A stretch of 64,000 nucleotides of DNA from JASGDC01 sp047606545 (GTDB lineage: Bacteria; Actinomycetota; Actinomycetes; Actinomycetales; Micrococcaceae). Below, piece after piece: positions 46,537 through 56,520 of the stretch. Location of the stretch: assembly GCA_047606545.1 (NCBI GenBank), contig JASGEI010000020.1:1-64000 (forward strand), given 5' to 3'. Below the pieces are notes generated by a model. That model saw only the letters and a list, made by a program, of their open reading frames with translations. It ran no database searches and was not told the origin of the DNA. Position numbers and translations under genes: made by a program. Each line of letters starts with the position of its first letter. Position 1 is the first letter of the stretch.

Positions 46537-47134
46537 CGCTAATTGACCTCTCTTGGATAATTTCCCAAAGTTGATTTACCACAGCTTCAAGCTGCTCTTC
46601 ATCACCATCGTTAACGATTACTATATCAGCAATTTCTGCTCGTTGGTCATCGTTTGTCTGCATTTGCATACGCTGCATCGCATCTTGTTCATCCATGCCG
46701 CGTAACTCAGTTAAGCGATGTAATTTTTGTGCTGCTGGTGCCTGAACAGCGACAATCATGTCATACGGATATTTATCAGAGCCTTGTTCCACTAATAACG
46801 GGTGTTCAAAAACTACGATATCTTTACTATGCTTCTTAAAAAGTTGTTGAGTACGCTTTTCAATAGCTGGATGCGTAATATTATTAAGCTTTTGCACATT
46901 TAATTCACTAGTAAATGCTTTTTGTGAAAGTACAGCACGATTTAGAGTTTGATCATAGTTCAAGATGTCTATTCCAAACTCTTTGACTAAATTTTCCAAG
47001 GCTGGCTGACCTGGTTTGACTACATCCCGTGCAATCTCATCAGCTTGTATTACTACTGCGCCTTTAGATTCTAATATTTCTGATACTGTAGTTTTCCCAG
47101 CACCAATGCCACCTGTTAAACCAATTAAAAACAT
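46529..47134 (-). CDS. coaE: Dephospho-CoA kinase
   Basis: 201 aa, the short form without the C-terminal UPF0157 domain seen in some actinobacteria. Last step of coenzyme A synthesis. P-loop GLTGGIGAGKTT (5-16), QADEIARDVV, and the lid FEHPLLVEQG are present. It follows rpsA in the conserved rpsA-coaE-uvrB order. Confidence 0.95.
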   Translation of the reverse strand: MFLIGLTGGIGAGKTTVSEILESKGAVVIQADEIARDVVKPGQPALENLVKEFGIDILNYDQTLNRAVLSQKAFTSELNVQKLNNITHPAIEKRTQQLFKKHSKDIVVFEHPLLVEQGSDKYPYDMIVAVQAPAAQKLHRLTELRGMDEQDAMQRMQMQTNDDQRAEIADIVIVNDGDEEQLEAVVNQLWEIIQERSISGE

Positions 47135-47241
47135 GACTATATTTTAACAGCTTTAACCACTAAGCAGAATGACAGTGTCTAACTAGCCTTAGTTATTTCC
47201 ACAATTTTACTTACAAACACCTTTATAAAACCTAGCTCAAT

Positions 47242-47277
47242 AAAAAAGGGACTCGAGAAAATTCGAGTCCCTTTTTT
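47242..47277 (-). terminator. Terminator after rpsA
   Basis: A 15-bp stem (AAAAAAGGGACTCGA and its complement) with a 6-nt loop and six Ts on either side; it ends 11 nt below the rpsA stop. Confidence 0.92.
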
Positions 47278-47287
47278 AAGAAAGTCA

Positions 47288-48775
47288 TTACTCAGCGTTA
47301 CCTGTTAGTTTTTCACGAAGTGCAGTAAGAGCTTCGTCAGATGCTAAAGTACCAGATGATTTTGGTGCTTCAGAATGTGAGTGTGAGCTCTTGTTGCTCT
47401 TTGGAGTTTTAGCTTCAGCTGGTTCTTGTGTAGCAGCATCTTCTTCAGCTTTAGAATGAGAAACAACTTGCTTCTTATGCTCTGTCCAGTGTTCCTGAGC
47501 GGTAGCATATTCTGCTTCCCAAGCTTCGCGCTGCTCATCGTAACCTTCAAGCCATTCGTTAGTTTCTGAATCGAAACCTTCTGGATACTTGTAGTTACCT
47601 TCTTCATCGTATTCAGCAGTCATACCGTAAAGCTCTGGATCGAACTCTTCAGCCTCTGGATCTACACCTTCGTTAGCTTGCTTCAATGATAGTGAAATAC
47701 GGCGACGTTCTAGGTCAATATCAATAACCTTAACGTATAGCGTATCTCCGACGTTAACGACCTGCTCTGCAAGGTCAACGTGACGGATAGCAAGCTCTGA
47801 AATGTGGATTAGACCTTCAATACCATCTTCAACGCGCACGAATGCACCGAATGGTACTAGCTTAGTAACCTTACCTGGAACAACCTGTCCAAGTGCGTGA
47901 GTACGAGCGAACTTCTCCCATGGGTCTTCCTGAGTAGCCTTCAAAGAAAGTGATACTCGTTCACGTTCGTGGTTAACTTCTAGTACTTCAACAGTTACTG
48001 GCTGACCAACTTCAACCACCTCAGATGGGTGATCAATGTGCTTCCAAGAAAGCTCAGAAACGTGTACAAGTCCGTCTACGCCACCTAGGTCAACGAATGC
48101 ACCAAAGTTAACGATAGAAGAAACATGACCTTCACGTACCTGCCCAACAGCAAGTTCGTTAAGGAATGTGCTACGTACTTCACTTTGGCTTTGCTCTAAG
48201 TAAGCGCGGCGTGAAAGTACTACGTTGTTACGGTTTTTATCAAGTTCAATAATTTTTGCGTCTAGTTCTTGACCAATGTATGGTTCAAGATCACGAACAC
48301 GGCGCATTTCTACTAGAGATGCTGGCAAGAAACCGCGAAGTCCAATGTCAAGAATTAAGCCACCCTTAACAACTTCAATAACGGTACCTGATACCACGCC
48401 GTCTGCTTCTTTAATCTTTTCAATGTCTCCCCATGCACGTTCGTATTGTGCACGTTTCTTCGAAAGGATTAGACGACCTTCTTTATTCTCTTTAGTAAGA
48501 ACAAGCGCTTCGATTTTATCTCCGACTTTTACCTGATCTGCAGGGTCAATGTCGTGTTTTATGGATAGCTCACGAGATGGTATTACACCTTCAGTTTTAT
48601 ATCCAATATCAAGTAGTACCTCGTCGCGATCAATCTTAACAACAGTACCTTCAACTAGGTCATTGTCATCGAAATCTTTTAGAGTTTGATCAATTGCGGC
48701 AAGGAAATCTTCGTCAGAACCAATGTCGTCCACAGCTACCTGTGGGACAGCAGTCTTAGAATTTGAAGTTGTCAT
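47288..48775 (-). CDS. rpsA: 30S ribosomal protein S1
   Basis: 495 aa with four S1 RNA-binding repeats (about 38-105, 122-190, 207-276 and 293-362; e.g. GTVVKIDRDEVLLDIGYKTEGVIPSREL and VRPGKVTKL-type openings), then a Glu-rich acidic tail of about 130 residues. Four repeats are usual in actinobacteria, against six in E. coli. It helps recruit mRNA to the ribosome. Confidence 0.95.
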   Translation of the reverse strand: MTTSNSKTAVPQVAVDDIGSDEDFLAAIDQTLKDFDDNDLVEGTVVKIDRDEVLLDIGYKTEGVIPSRELSIKHDIDPADQVKVGDKIEALVLTKENKEGRLILSKKRAQYERAWGDIEKIKEADGVVSGTVIEVVKGGLILDIGLRGFLPASLVEMRRVRDLEPYIGQELDAKIIELDKNRNNVVLSRRAYLEQSQSEVRSTFLNELAVGQVREGHVSSIVNFGAFVDLGGVDGLVHVSELSWKHIDHPSEVVEVGQPVTVEVLEVNHERERVSLSLKATQEDPWEKFARTHALGQVVPGKVTKLVPFGAFVRVEDGIEGLIHISELAIRHVDLAEQVVNVGDTLYVKVIDIDLERRRISLSLKQANEGVDPEAEEFDPELYGMTAEYDEEGNYKYPEGFDSETNEWLEGYDEQREAWEAEYATAQEHWTEHKKQVVSHSKAEEDAATQEPAEAKTPKSNKSSHSHSEAPKSSGTLASDEALTALREKLTGNAE

Positions 48776-48893
48776 TCAGTAGGGCCTCAAATTATATATC
48801 TAGTAGTTACAGTTACAAAAAGTTAATCATCATTTGATGACTAACACACTTATAATACGCGAAACTTAGCCGTATACCAAACCATTTAAGATA

Positions 48894-50258
48894 TTATTCA
48901 CTATTTTTTCCCAGCATTTTATCAAGATTCGCTAAACGTTGTCCGACAGTATTCTCAAAACCATTATTCGTAGGCTGGTAATACCTAGTATTTACAAGGT
49001 CATCAGGTAAATATTGCTGATTAACTACATGAAACTCAGAATCATGAGCATATCTATATTGTGTCCCGCTTTTATCAGCTTCAGCAGATCTAGTGTCACG
49101 AAGATGGTTTGGAACTACCCTACCTTTACCTGACCTAACGTCTTTAAGTGCATTATCAATGCCTAGATAAACTGCATTTGATTTTGGGGCAGTTGCCGCA
49201 TGCACAATAGCTTCAGCTAGGATAATTCTTGCCTCTGGCATTCCTACTAATTGAATTGCTTGTGCAGCTGAAGTTGCTGTTTGCAACACTGTGGGATCAG
49301 CAAGACCAATATCTTCTGCTGCTAAAATCATTAATCTTCTAGCAATAAACCTTGGATCTTCTCCTGATTCCAACATCCGCGCTGCATAATGCAACGCAGC
49401 ATCTACATCAGACCCACGCACTGATTTAATAAAAGCACTTATTACGTTATAGTGCTGATCTCCACTACGATCGTATTTTAAAGCGGCTTGATCAATTGCT
49501 TGCTCACAATCTTTTAATGTAATTTCTTTATCTTTAGGATGCCTATGTAATGCCACCGAAGCACTTGCTTCCAAAATTGTTAAAGCTTGACGCGCATCTG
49601 ATCCAGCAACTTTAACTAAAAAATCTAATCCTTTATCAGAAACAGTGAACTTCTTGTTAAGACCACGCTCAGCTACTAGAGCCCTTTTTATTAATTCTTC
49701 AATATGCTTACTTTTTAAAGCTTTTAATTTAATCAATAATGATCGGCTTAGTAATGGTGAAACCACAGAAAAAGTAGGATTTTCAGTAGTTGCCGCTATT
49801 AAAACTACCCAACGGTTTTCTACTCCTGGAAGCAATGCATCCTGCTGAGCTTTGTTAAAGCGGTGAATTTCATCCAAAAATAAAATAGTAGTTATGCCAT
49901 TTACATCACGATCAGTTAATGCTTGTTCCATTACAGCACGTACATCTTTAACGCCAGATGTAACAGCTGAAAGTTCGACGAACTTCCCTCCCGAACCACG
50001 AGAAATGACATGCGCTAAAGTAGTTTTACCAGTACCGGGTGGCCCCCAGAGTATTATTGAGCTTGGTCCTATCCCAAGGTTAGTATCTTCATCATTTTCA
50101 GCTAACACTCTTATCGGTGAACCTGGTTTTAACAAATGTTCTTGTCCTACTAAGTCTTCAAGGGTTTGAGGACGCATTCGTACTGCTAATGGACTACGCT
50201 GATCAAACATCCCTTCATCTGAGTCTTGCTTATAACTTTGCGAAAAAAGATCTACCAT
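48894..50258 (-). CDS. rarA: Replication-associated recombination protein RarA (MgsA)
   Basis: 454 aa AAA+ ATPase. Walker A ILWGPPGTGKTTL, Walker B LFLDEIHRFNKAQQDALLP, sensor-1 IAATTENPTFSV, and the C-terminal RarA domain (DQHYNVISAFIKSVRGSD, RRLMILAAEDIGLADP). It acts at stalled replication forks. It is 20 nt downstream of map. Confidence 0.95.
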   Translation of the reverse strand: MVDLFSQSYKQDSDEGMFDQRSPLAVRMRPQTLEDLVGQEHLLKPGSPIRVLAENDEDTNLGIGPSSIILWGPPGTGKTTLAHVISRGSGGKFVELSAVTSGVKDVRAVMEQALTDRDVNGITTILFLDEIHRFNKAQQDALLPGVENRWVVLIAATTENPTFSVVSPLLSRSLLIKLKALKSKHIEELIKRALVAERGLNKKFTVSDKGLDFLVKVAGSDARQALTILEASASVALHRHPKDKEITLKDCEQAIDQAALKYDRSGDQHYNVISAFIKSVRGSDVDAALHYAARMLESGEDPRFIARRLMILAAEDIGLADPTVLQTATSAAQAIQLVGMPEARIILAEAIVHAATAPKSNAVYLGIDNALKDVRSGKGRVVPNHLRDTRSAEADKSGTQYRYAHDSEFHVVNQQYLPDDLVNTRYYQPTNNGFENTVGQRLANLDKMLGKNSE

Positions 50259-50278
50259 ATTTTAAAGCCTACCTGTTA

Positions 50279-51046
50279 CTAAGGTAGAGTAAGTATTTCT
50301 GCACCACTATCAGTAATAGCGATGGTGTGTTCGGTGTGGGCAGTTCGAGCTCCAGTAGCGCTTTTGAGAGTCCAGCCATCAGTATCAGTTATTAGCTGAT
50401 TAGTATCTGCCATAATCCATGGTTCTATCGCCAACATCATTCCAGTGCGTAACTTATAACCTCGCCCAGCTTTTCCGTTATTTGGAATATGTGGATCTTG
50501 GTGCATCGTTGTCCCTATCCCATGCCCGCCGAATTCTAAGTTTATTGGATAACCAGCACTTGATAAGACTTCACCTATTGCATGAGATATATCACCGATA
50601 GTGGCCCCTGGCTTTGCGTTAGCAATTCCTGCAGCTAAGGCTTCTTTAGTGGTTTCAATCATCTTTAAATCTTCTGGAGCTTTTTTATCACCGACAATAA
50701 AGCTTATTGCGGCATCTGCTGCAATTCCGTCTTTAATTAAAGCTAAATCAAGAGTCAATAAATCACCATTTTTAAGCTTATAATTATATGGTTTTCCATG
50801 AAGTACCGCATCATTTACTGAAGTGCAGATATAGTGTCCAAAAGGTCCATTTCCAAATGAAGGAGCGTAATCCACATAACAAGATATTGCTCCTGCTTCT
50901 TCAATCATTGACTTAACCCACTTGTCTATTTTAAGTAAATTAGTGCCTAGCTGAACACGTTCTTTAACTGTTTGGAGAATATTACCTACTAGTCTTCCAC
51001 TTACTTTACCTTTATTAATCTCATTTGGGCTTAATACTTCAATCAT
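50279..51046 (-). CDS. map: Type I methionine aminopeptidase
   Basis: 255 aa. It removes initiator Met. The metal ligands of the pita-bread fold are visible: two Asp in DLALIKDGIAADAAISF, His in GGHGIGTTMH, Glu in LAIEPWIM, and Glu in HTEHTIAIT. No N-terminal SH3-binding extension is present. Probably co-transcribed with rarA. Confidence 0.95.
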   Translation of the reverse strand: MIEVLSPNEINKGKVSGRLVGNILQTVKERVQLGTNLLKIDKWVKSMIEEAGAISCYVDYAPSFGNGPFGHYICTSVNDAVLHGKPYNYKLKNGDLLTLDLALIKDGIAADAAISFIVGDKKAPEDLKMIETTKEALAAGIANAKPGATIGDISHAIGEVLSSAGYPINLEFGGHGIGTTMHQDPHIPNNGKAGRGYKLRTGMMLAIEPWIMADTNQLITDTDGWTLKSATGARTAHTEHTIAITDSGAEILTLP

Positions 51047-51149
51047 GCTAAAACTTTCGTTCTTGTTAACAACTATCTTAGTAACATTATAGTTACTCTA
51101 TTCAAATCAAGTTACAGTTTGAAGAAAAATCTAATTCCCTGCATTAACT

Positions 51150-51174
51150 GGCGTATTTCCTTATAGAATACGCC
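51150..51174. repeat. Small hairpin in the map upstream gap
   Basis: GGCGTATT and its complement AATACGCC, 9 nt apart. A second related hairpin (ATACGCC near 51201) follows. They lie in the 236-nt gap between map and the 156-aa gene; function unknown. Confidence 0.5.
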
Positions 51175-51228
51175 TTATTGAATACTACAAATGTAAGAAT
51201 ATACGCCATTTGGCGGTATCTGGGTACA

Positions 51229-51261
51229 AAAATGGCCCTGTGTAAATCACAGAGCCATTTT
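51229..51261 (-). terminator. Terminator of the 156-aa membrane protein gene
   Basis: A 14-bp stem on the minus strand (AAAATGGCTCTGTG with CACAGGGCCATTTT, one G-U), a 5-nt loop, then TTTTT; 21 nt after the stop. Confidence 0.88.
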
Positions 51262-51282
51262 GTTTAGCAAAGCAAATTAGTT

Positions 51283-51753
51283 TTACTTACTAGAGGTGTT
51301 ACTTTGACTTTGCTGAGAAGTCGTCGCTGGACCTGGATCAACCTTTACGATATTTGGGAACCATGAGAATAAACCATTACGGAAACCGTATGCTTTAATC
51401 TTGTAGTTTTGACCACGCTGCAACTTACCGTATAAGTCAGATGAATTGAAATTCATATACCAAACAGTATCGTGAATCTGGAAAGTACCACACTTATCTG
51501 ATGAACTTGGTGCTGGAGTAGTGTATACCCTGAACACACTCTTTTTGCTCATCTGAGTACGGTCAGAACCCGTTACAGTACAAGTTTCGGTCTTAACTGT
51601 TCCGTAATGGAAACCAAAAACACCTGCAAGAGCAAGCACGATAAGAACAACTAACCAAATAGTCATTTTTTTGAAGAAGCCCATCTTCTTCTTTTTTTTC
51701 TTACGACCATGATGCTCTTCAGCTTCAAGCTCTCTTTTTTCTTTTCTACTCAT
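51283..51753 (-). CDS. Small single-pass membrane protein of unknown function
   Basis: 156 aa. A very basic N-terminus (RKKKKKK, residues about 17-23), one transmembrane helix (about 31-50), then an outside domain with two Cys (C58 and C88) that could form a disulfide, and the pattern CGTFQIHDTVWYMNFNSSDLYGKL followed by Y-x-I-x-AYGFRNG..SWFPNIVKV. A Ser/Thr/Gln-rich tail ends it. I recall similar 'NSSDxYG...FPNI' proteins from phages and bacteria, but not a function. Monocistronic with its own terminator. Confidence 0.75.
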   Translation of the reverse strand: MSRKEKRELEAEEHHGRKKKKKKMGFFKKMTIWLVVLIVLALAGVFGFHYGTVKTETCTVTGSDRTQMSKKSVFRVYTTPAPSSSDKCGTFQIHDTVWYMNFNSSDLYGKLQRGQNYKIKAYGFRNGLFSWFPNIVKVDPGPATTSQQSQSNTSSK

Positions 51754-51848
51754 TTTCCATCCTATGAAATTAATTTAAGTCACTTATCATAATAAGCTAT
51801 AAACATGTCAAATATCACTAACTAAGCAAAAAATAGTAAATTTACCAG

Positions 51849-53606
51849 CTACTTATCAGCTTCAGGATCTACATCTACTCCAGCTTCAGCACGCTGCTCA
51901 TCAGTAATTGGCGCTGGCGCTTGAGTAAGAGGATCAAAGCCTCCTCCTGATTTAGGGAACGCGATTACATCACGAATTGACTCTGCACCTGAAAGCAAAG
52001 CTAGAATCCTATCCCAACCAAATGCGATACCACCGTGTGGAGGAGCACCGTATTTGAAACCTTCTAATAGGAAACCAAATTGCTCTTGCGCTGTTTCTTC
52101 TGCAATACCCATGACTTTGAAAACACGTTCTTGTACATCAGCATTGTGGATACGAATAGAGCCACCACCAATTTCATTACCATTACAAACAATATCGTAG
52201 GCATAAGCAAGTGCATGTTCTGGATCTTTATCAAAAGTATCAAGGTATTCTGGACGAGGTGAAGTAAATGCGTGGTGTAACGCCGTCCAAGCACCGTCAC
52301 CAAGTGCAACATCATCTGATTCAGCAGCTGACTCGAACATTGGCCAATCAACTACCCAAACAAATGACCAATCATTTTCATTAATCAAACCAACGCGACT
52401 TGCAATCTCTTGACGTGCTGCACCGAGTAAGCTTTGTGAAGTTTTACGACCACCGGCTGCAAAGAAAATACAATCACCAGATTTAGCATCAACTTTTTTA
52501 GCTAAGTTTTCTTTTTCAGTATTAGAAATATTTTTAGCAACTGGACCACCAAGCGTACCGTCTTCTTGTACTAGTACATAAGCTAACCCCTTAGCACCAC
52601 GTTGACGTGCCCATTCTTGCCATGCATCAAGCTGACGACGTGGCTGTGAAGCACCACCTGGCATTACTACTGCGCCTACGTAATCTGCTTGGAATACTCT
52701 AAATGGCGTATCTTTAAAGAATTCAGTTAGCTCGGTAATCTCAAGATCATAACGCAAATCTGGTTTATCAGAGCCATACTTATCCATTGCATCCTGATAA
52801 GTAATACGGTCAATTTTTTCTGGCAAATCTACTCCGATTAGTGACCATACTTTACCCAATACCTTTTCAGTTAGTTTCATGATGTCTTCTTCATCAACGA
52901 AACTAGCTTCAATATCGAGTTGGGTAAACTCTGGTTGACGATCAGCACGGAAGTCTTCATCACGGTAACAACGTGCAATCTGGAAATACTTCTCAAAACC
53001 GCCAACTTGAAGTAACTGCTTAAATAACTGTGGTGACTGTGGTAAAGCGTACCAGCTACCTGGATTTAATCTTGCTGGCACAATAAAGTCACGAGCACCT
53101 TCTGGAGTAGAACGAGTCAAAGTTGGAGTTTCAATTTCCACATAACCTTGTTCATAAAGTGCTTCACGAGCAATTCGATTTACATCAGAACGCAACCGAA
53201 TATTTTTATTCATCGATGGACGACGTAAATCTAAGTAGCGATGCTTAAGGCGAGCTTCTTCACCAACTTCAATATGCTCATCTACCTGAAAAGGTAGTGG
53301 TGCAGCTGCATTTAGGACAACTACTTTTTCAGCACGAATATCAATCATTCCCGTTGGAATGCCTGGGTTTTCATTACCTCCAGGACGCTTAGCAACCTTA
53401 CCAATTACTTGCAGTACATACTCATTACGTAAATGTTCAAAATCTTCTTCATCATTAATTACTACCTGAGCAATGCCAGAAGCATCGCGTAAATCAACGA
53501 AAGCTACTCCACCATGGTCACGACGACGATCAACCCAACCTGCAAGGGTAACGGTATCTCCGATGTTTTTTTCGGTTAATAAACCAGCTTCATGTGTACG
53601 TAACAT
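51849..53606 (-). CDS. aspS: Aspartyl-tRNA synthetase
   Basis: 585 aa class II synthetase. N-terminal OB anticodon-binding domain (VTLAGWVDRRRDHGG), motif 2 QIARCYRDEDFRADRQPEFTQ, a bacterial insert domain, and motif 3 GGIAFGWDRI. Asp versus Asx specificity is not settled by sequence, and no gatCAB is in the window. It is 57 nt downstream of hisS, in the common hisS-aspS order. Confidence 0.95.
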   Translation of the reverse strand: MLRTHEAGLLTEKNIGDTVTLAGWVDRRRDHGGVAFVDLRDASGIAQVVINDEEDFEHLRNEYVLQVIGKVAKRPGGNENPGIPTGMIDIRAEKVVVLNAAAPLPFQVDEHIEVGEEARLKHRYLDLRRPSMNKNIRLRSDVNRIAREALYEQGYVEIETPTLTRSTPEGARDFIVPARLNPGSWYALPQSPQLFKQLLQVGGFEKYFQIARCYRDEDFRADRQPEFTQLDIEASFVDEEDIMKLTEKVLGKVWSLIGVDLPEKIDRITYQDAMDKYGSDKPDLRYDLEITELTEFFKDTPFRVFQADYVGAVVMPGGASQPRRQLDAWQEWARQRGAKGLAYVLVQEDGTLGGPVAKNISNTEKENLAKKVDAKSGDCIFFAAGGRKTSQSLLGAARQEIASRVGLINENDWSFVWVVDWPMFESAAESDDVALGDGAWTALHHAFTSPRPEYLDTFDKDPEHALAYAYDIVCNGNEIGGGSIRIHNADVQERVFKVMGIAEETAQEQFGFLLEGFKYGAPPHGGIAFGWDRILALLSGAESIRDVIAFPKSGGGFDPLTQAPAPITDEQRAEAGVDVDPEADK

Positions 53607-53663
53607 ACTGCTTATCTTATCCTTATAAATACTTGAATTGTTTTAAATACTTTTTATATCTTA

Positions 53664-54986
53664 TCAGTCGAAATTCGTTATTATTGTAGGCTGCAAATCT
53701 GTTTTTGGCGGATTCCAAGTATTTAAATCAATTTCTTCTTGGCTACCACTACGAATATCTTTAATTTGATAACTACCATCATCTCGTATGAAACATACAA
53801 AAGGGATTCCTAATTTATCGGCAGTTTTAATCTGTTTTCCAAATTTAACAGCCTTACTACCTTCTTCACTAGCAATACCACGAGCCCTTAGTTTATTAGC
53901 AACTTCCGCAACTTTGCTATGCTCTTCTTCATTATTTAAAGCAACATATACTACAGCTGGATGTTTACGATTCATCTTCACTAGGTCATTACCAATTAAC
54001 CTAGACAATAATCTACTTAACCCAATTGATATGCCAACACCTGGATAAGTTTTTTTACCAGTGTTTACTAATGAGTCATAACGGCCACCTGAACAAATAG
54101 ATCCTAAATCTTCATGTCCTATTAACTCAGTTTCATAAACGACACCAGTGTAGTAATCAAGACCCCGGGCGATACTAAAATCAACTTCGATTTTATCAGA
54201 GTCGATAAGTTCTATTAACTCAGAAAGCTCTTGGCAACCTGTGTCAAATAGCGCAGACTTAACTCCCAGTGTTTGAATTTTTGCAATTGCAGATTTTGCA
54301 GATTTTTCTCGGATTTCAGCAAGTGCTAATGCTTTATCAGCTTGCGCTACGGTTATTCCTGCTTCTAATAATAAGTTTTTAACTTTTTCTGTTCCAATTT
54401 TGTCTAACTTATCGATAAGCTGTAGGACTTTTGCCGTATCTTCAATACCAAGACCTTGGTAAAAACCCTCGGAAATTTTCCGATTATTAAGGCGCATCAC
54501 AAAGCCAGGTAAAGGCAGAGATTCTAAAGCTTCAATAATAGTTTTCAGTAATTGAGCATCCATAGTTAACGGCAATGTTTCTTCATTGATAATATCAATA
54601 TCTACCTGAGTAAATTCACGTTGACGACCATCTTGTGGACGTTCACCACGCCAAACCTTTTGCATTTGATAACGTTTGAATGGAAAGTTTAAAAAAGGCG
54701 CATTATCCTTCACATAGCGTGCAAAAGGTACTGTTAAATCAAAATGTAAAGCCAAGGGATCTTTTTTACTATTACCCTGTTCTTGATAACGCGATATCGT
54801 ATAGATTTCTTTATCAATTTCACCTTTTTGGGCAATAACCGAAATTGGTTCTACCGCTCGCGTTTCAATTTCAGAAAATCCGTGCAGTGTAAAAACTTCA
54901 CTAAGTTTACTCATGAAGTACTTTTCAATTGCCCGTTCTTCTGGGAGCCATTCTGGGAAACCAGAAAGTGATGCTTTGCGTGCCAT
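53664..54986 (-). CDS. hisS: Histidyl-tRNA synthetase
   Basis: 440 aa class II synthetase. Motif 2 region RPQDGRQREFTQVDIDI, the HisRS-specific ARGLDYYTG, and the C-terminal anticodon-binding domain (VVYVALNNEEEHSKVAEVANKLRARG). It starts at ATG 54986, with only 67 nt to the divergent cyclophilin start. Confidence 0.95.
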   Translation of the reverse strand: MARKASLSGFPEWLPEERAIEKYFMSKLSEVFTLHGFSEIETRAVEPISVIAQKGEIDKEIYTISRYQEQGNSKKDPLALHFDLTVPFARYVKDNAPFLNFPFKRYQMQKVWRGERPQDGRQREFTQVDIDIINEETLPLTMDAQLLKTIIEALESLPLPGFVMRLNNRKISEGFYQGLGIEDTAKVLQLIDKLDKIGTEKVKNLLLEAGITVAQADKALALAEIREKSAKSAIAKIQTLGVKSALFDTGCQELSELIELIDSDKIEVDFSIARGLDYYTGVVYETELIGHEDLGSICSGGRYDSLVNTGKKTYPGVGISIGLSRLLSRLIGNDLVKMNRKHPAVVYVALNNEEEHSKVAEVANKLRARGIASEEGSKAVKFGKQIKTADKLGIPFVCFIRDDGSYQIKDIRSGSQEEIDLNTWNPPKTDLQPTIITNFD

Positions 54987-55053
54987 TAAAATCCTTTATC
55001 GAAAATTTCCAACTGTTCACAATTCTAACGAAAAACCTTTTAAGATAGTAACC

Positions 55054-55698
55054 ATGGATAAAAAAATGAAACAAAATGTCATCGCTGGTTCAATAATCGG
55101 AGCATTGGTACTAGGCGGTGCTGGCACTTACTTTTACACCAATTCTAGTTCCATAGGCGGTAGTTCCACTTCAGTTCCTTCTAAAAAGATAGCTGAAAAT
55201 AAAGAATTAAAAGGAACTATGGTAACTAACTTAGGTACCATTTCAATGACAATGGATGGTAAAAAAGCGCCACAAGGTGTTTCAGTTTTTAAGGACCTAG
55301 CTGATAAAAAGTTTTTCAATGGCACAAAATGCCATAGATTAGTTACCGAAAGCATCTATATCTTACAATGTGGCGATCCAAATGGCGATGGTACTGGTGG
55401 ACCTAGTTTTGAGTGGGGACCAGTCGAAAATGCACCAGCAAATAACCAATATAAAGCAGGAGATATTGCAGTTGCTAGGCACGCTAATGATGCTAATTCA
55501 CAAGGTAGCCAGTTTTTCATTGTATACAAAGACTCTAAGATTCCTGCCGACTCTGCTGGTGGCTACAGTGTAATAGGTAAAGTTACCTCTGGGCTAGATT
55601 TGATCCAAAAAGCCGCAAAGCAAGGTACTAAAGACGGTTCTAATGACGGCACTCCTAAGCAGGAAGTAAAGATTGATAATTTTCAATTAACTCAATAG
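55054..55698 (+). CDS. Membrane-anchored cyclophilin-type peptidyl-prolyl isomerase
   Basis: 214 aa from ATG 55054 (MDKKMKQNVIAG); the frame is open back to 54913, inside hisS, but that start is rejected. One N-terminal hydrophobic helix (about 9-27) works as anchor or uncleaved signal, with no lipobox Cys. The cyclophilin core follows: KFFNGTKCHRLV, LQCGDPNGDGTGGP, SQGSQFFIVY, VIGKVTSGLDLI. It probably helps fold exported proteins. This gene next to hisS is common in actinobacteria. Confidence 0.92.
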   Translation: MDKKMKQNVIAGSIIGALVLGGAGTYFYTNSSSIGGSSTSVPSKKIAENKELKGTMVTNLGTISMTMDGKKAPQGVSVFKDLADKKFFNGTKCHRLVTESIYILQCGDPNGDGTGGPSFEWGPVENAPANNQYKAGDIAVARHANDANSQGSQFFIVYKDSKIPADSAGGYSVIGKVTSGLDLIQKAAKQGTKDGSNDGTPKQEVKIDNFQLTQ

Positions 55699-55784
55699 TT
55701 TAGATAGCTATCGAGCATCAAACATTATGAGAATTTTTACTTAATTGTATATAATTACTTAGTAAAGTTGTGTTAAGGACGTAG

Positions 55785-56492
55785 ATGTTAAAGTATCAAA
55801 AAATAGCTAGTAATATTGAAAAATTTATTAAAGATGAGAACTTAAAACCGGGCGATAAACTGCCTACACTCAATGAACTAGTCAATAAATATGGAACAAG
55901 TAAAACCACTATTGTTAAAACTTTAGAAGTACTTGAAGCTCGCAGTATTATTTACAAAGTACAAGGTAGTGGTATTTTCGTAAGAAGAAACAAGTTTATG
56001 GGAGCCATAAACTTACAGACAAATAATCTAGCTCAACGAATTCGTTCAAAAGCAAAAACTATCGAGTTTGATTTAATTACCCCTCCTCCAGAAGTTGCAG
56101 AACAACTGTATTGTGAAGAAGGCGAAAAAGTTTACTACATCAAACGACTTCGTTATTACAAAGAAAACGAAGTATTAGCTATTGAAATCTCATACTATCG
56201 AGAAACACTTACCCCTGGTATCACTGAGGAAGTAATTAAAGGTTCCCTCTTCGATTATGTACGTAAAGAACTTGGTTTAATAGTTAATTTTTCAGATAAA
56301 TATTTAACAATTGGTTGTTTAGATGAAGAAGAAGCTAAGTTATTAGAGTTAGAAAAGGGTGACCCATGCTTGAGAGCTAAAGAAGTTTTCTATCTAACTA
56401 ACGGTAAACCTTTTGACTATTCATATCTAACTTATAGCTACAAGAATGCTAACTTCTATCTTCATGGAGTTAACCTTCACGACTATGTATAA
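55785..56492 (+). CDS. GntR family (HutC-type) transcriptional regulator
   Basis: 235 aa. N-terminal winged helix (residues about 3-68: PGDKLPTLNELVNKYGTSKTTIVKTLEVLEARSIIYKVQGSGIFV) and a C-terminal UTRA effector domain (about 85-230: KVYYIKRLRYYKENEVLAIEISYY, DPCLRAKEVFYLTNGKPFDYS). HutC/UTRA regulators sense small metabolites, often sugars. No catabolic gene is adjacent; the PTS operon 5 kb away is a possible target but nothing shows it. Confidence 0.9.
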   Translation: MLKYQKIASNIEKFIKDENLKPGDKLPTLNELVNKYGTSKTTIVKTLEVLEARSIIYKVQGSGIFVRRNKFMGAINLQTNNLAQRIRSKAKTIEFDLITPPPEVAEQLYCEEGEKVYYIKRLRYYKENEVLAIEISYYRETLTPGITEEVIKGSLFDYVRKELGLIVNFSDKYLTIGCLDEEEAKLLELEKGDPCLRAKEVFYLTNGKPFDYSYLTYSYKNANFYLHGVNLHDYV

Positions 56493-56520
56493 GTTAATTG
56501 ACATCGAATGAATAATGTTT

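Noticed and set aside
51681..51710. A-rich run coding for poly-Lys in the 156-aa gene as a phase-variable tract
   Set aside because: It is a mixed AAA/AAG stretch and not a clean homopolymer, and a basic juxtamembrane segment explains it.
54913..55053. N-terminal extension of the cyclophilin into hisS
   Set aside because: The extra 47 residues lie antisense to hisS and precede a natural anchor-type N-terminus at 55054.
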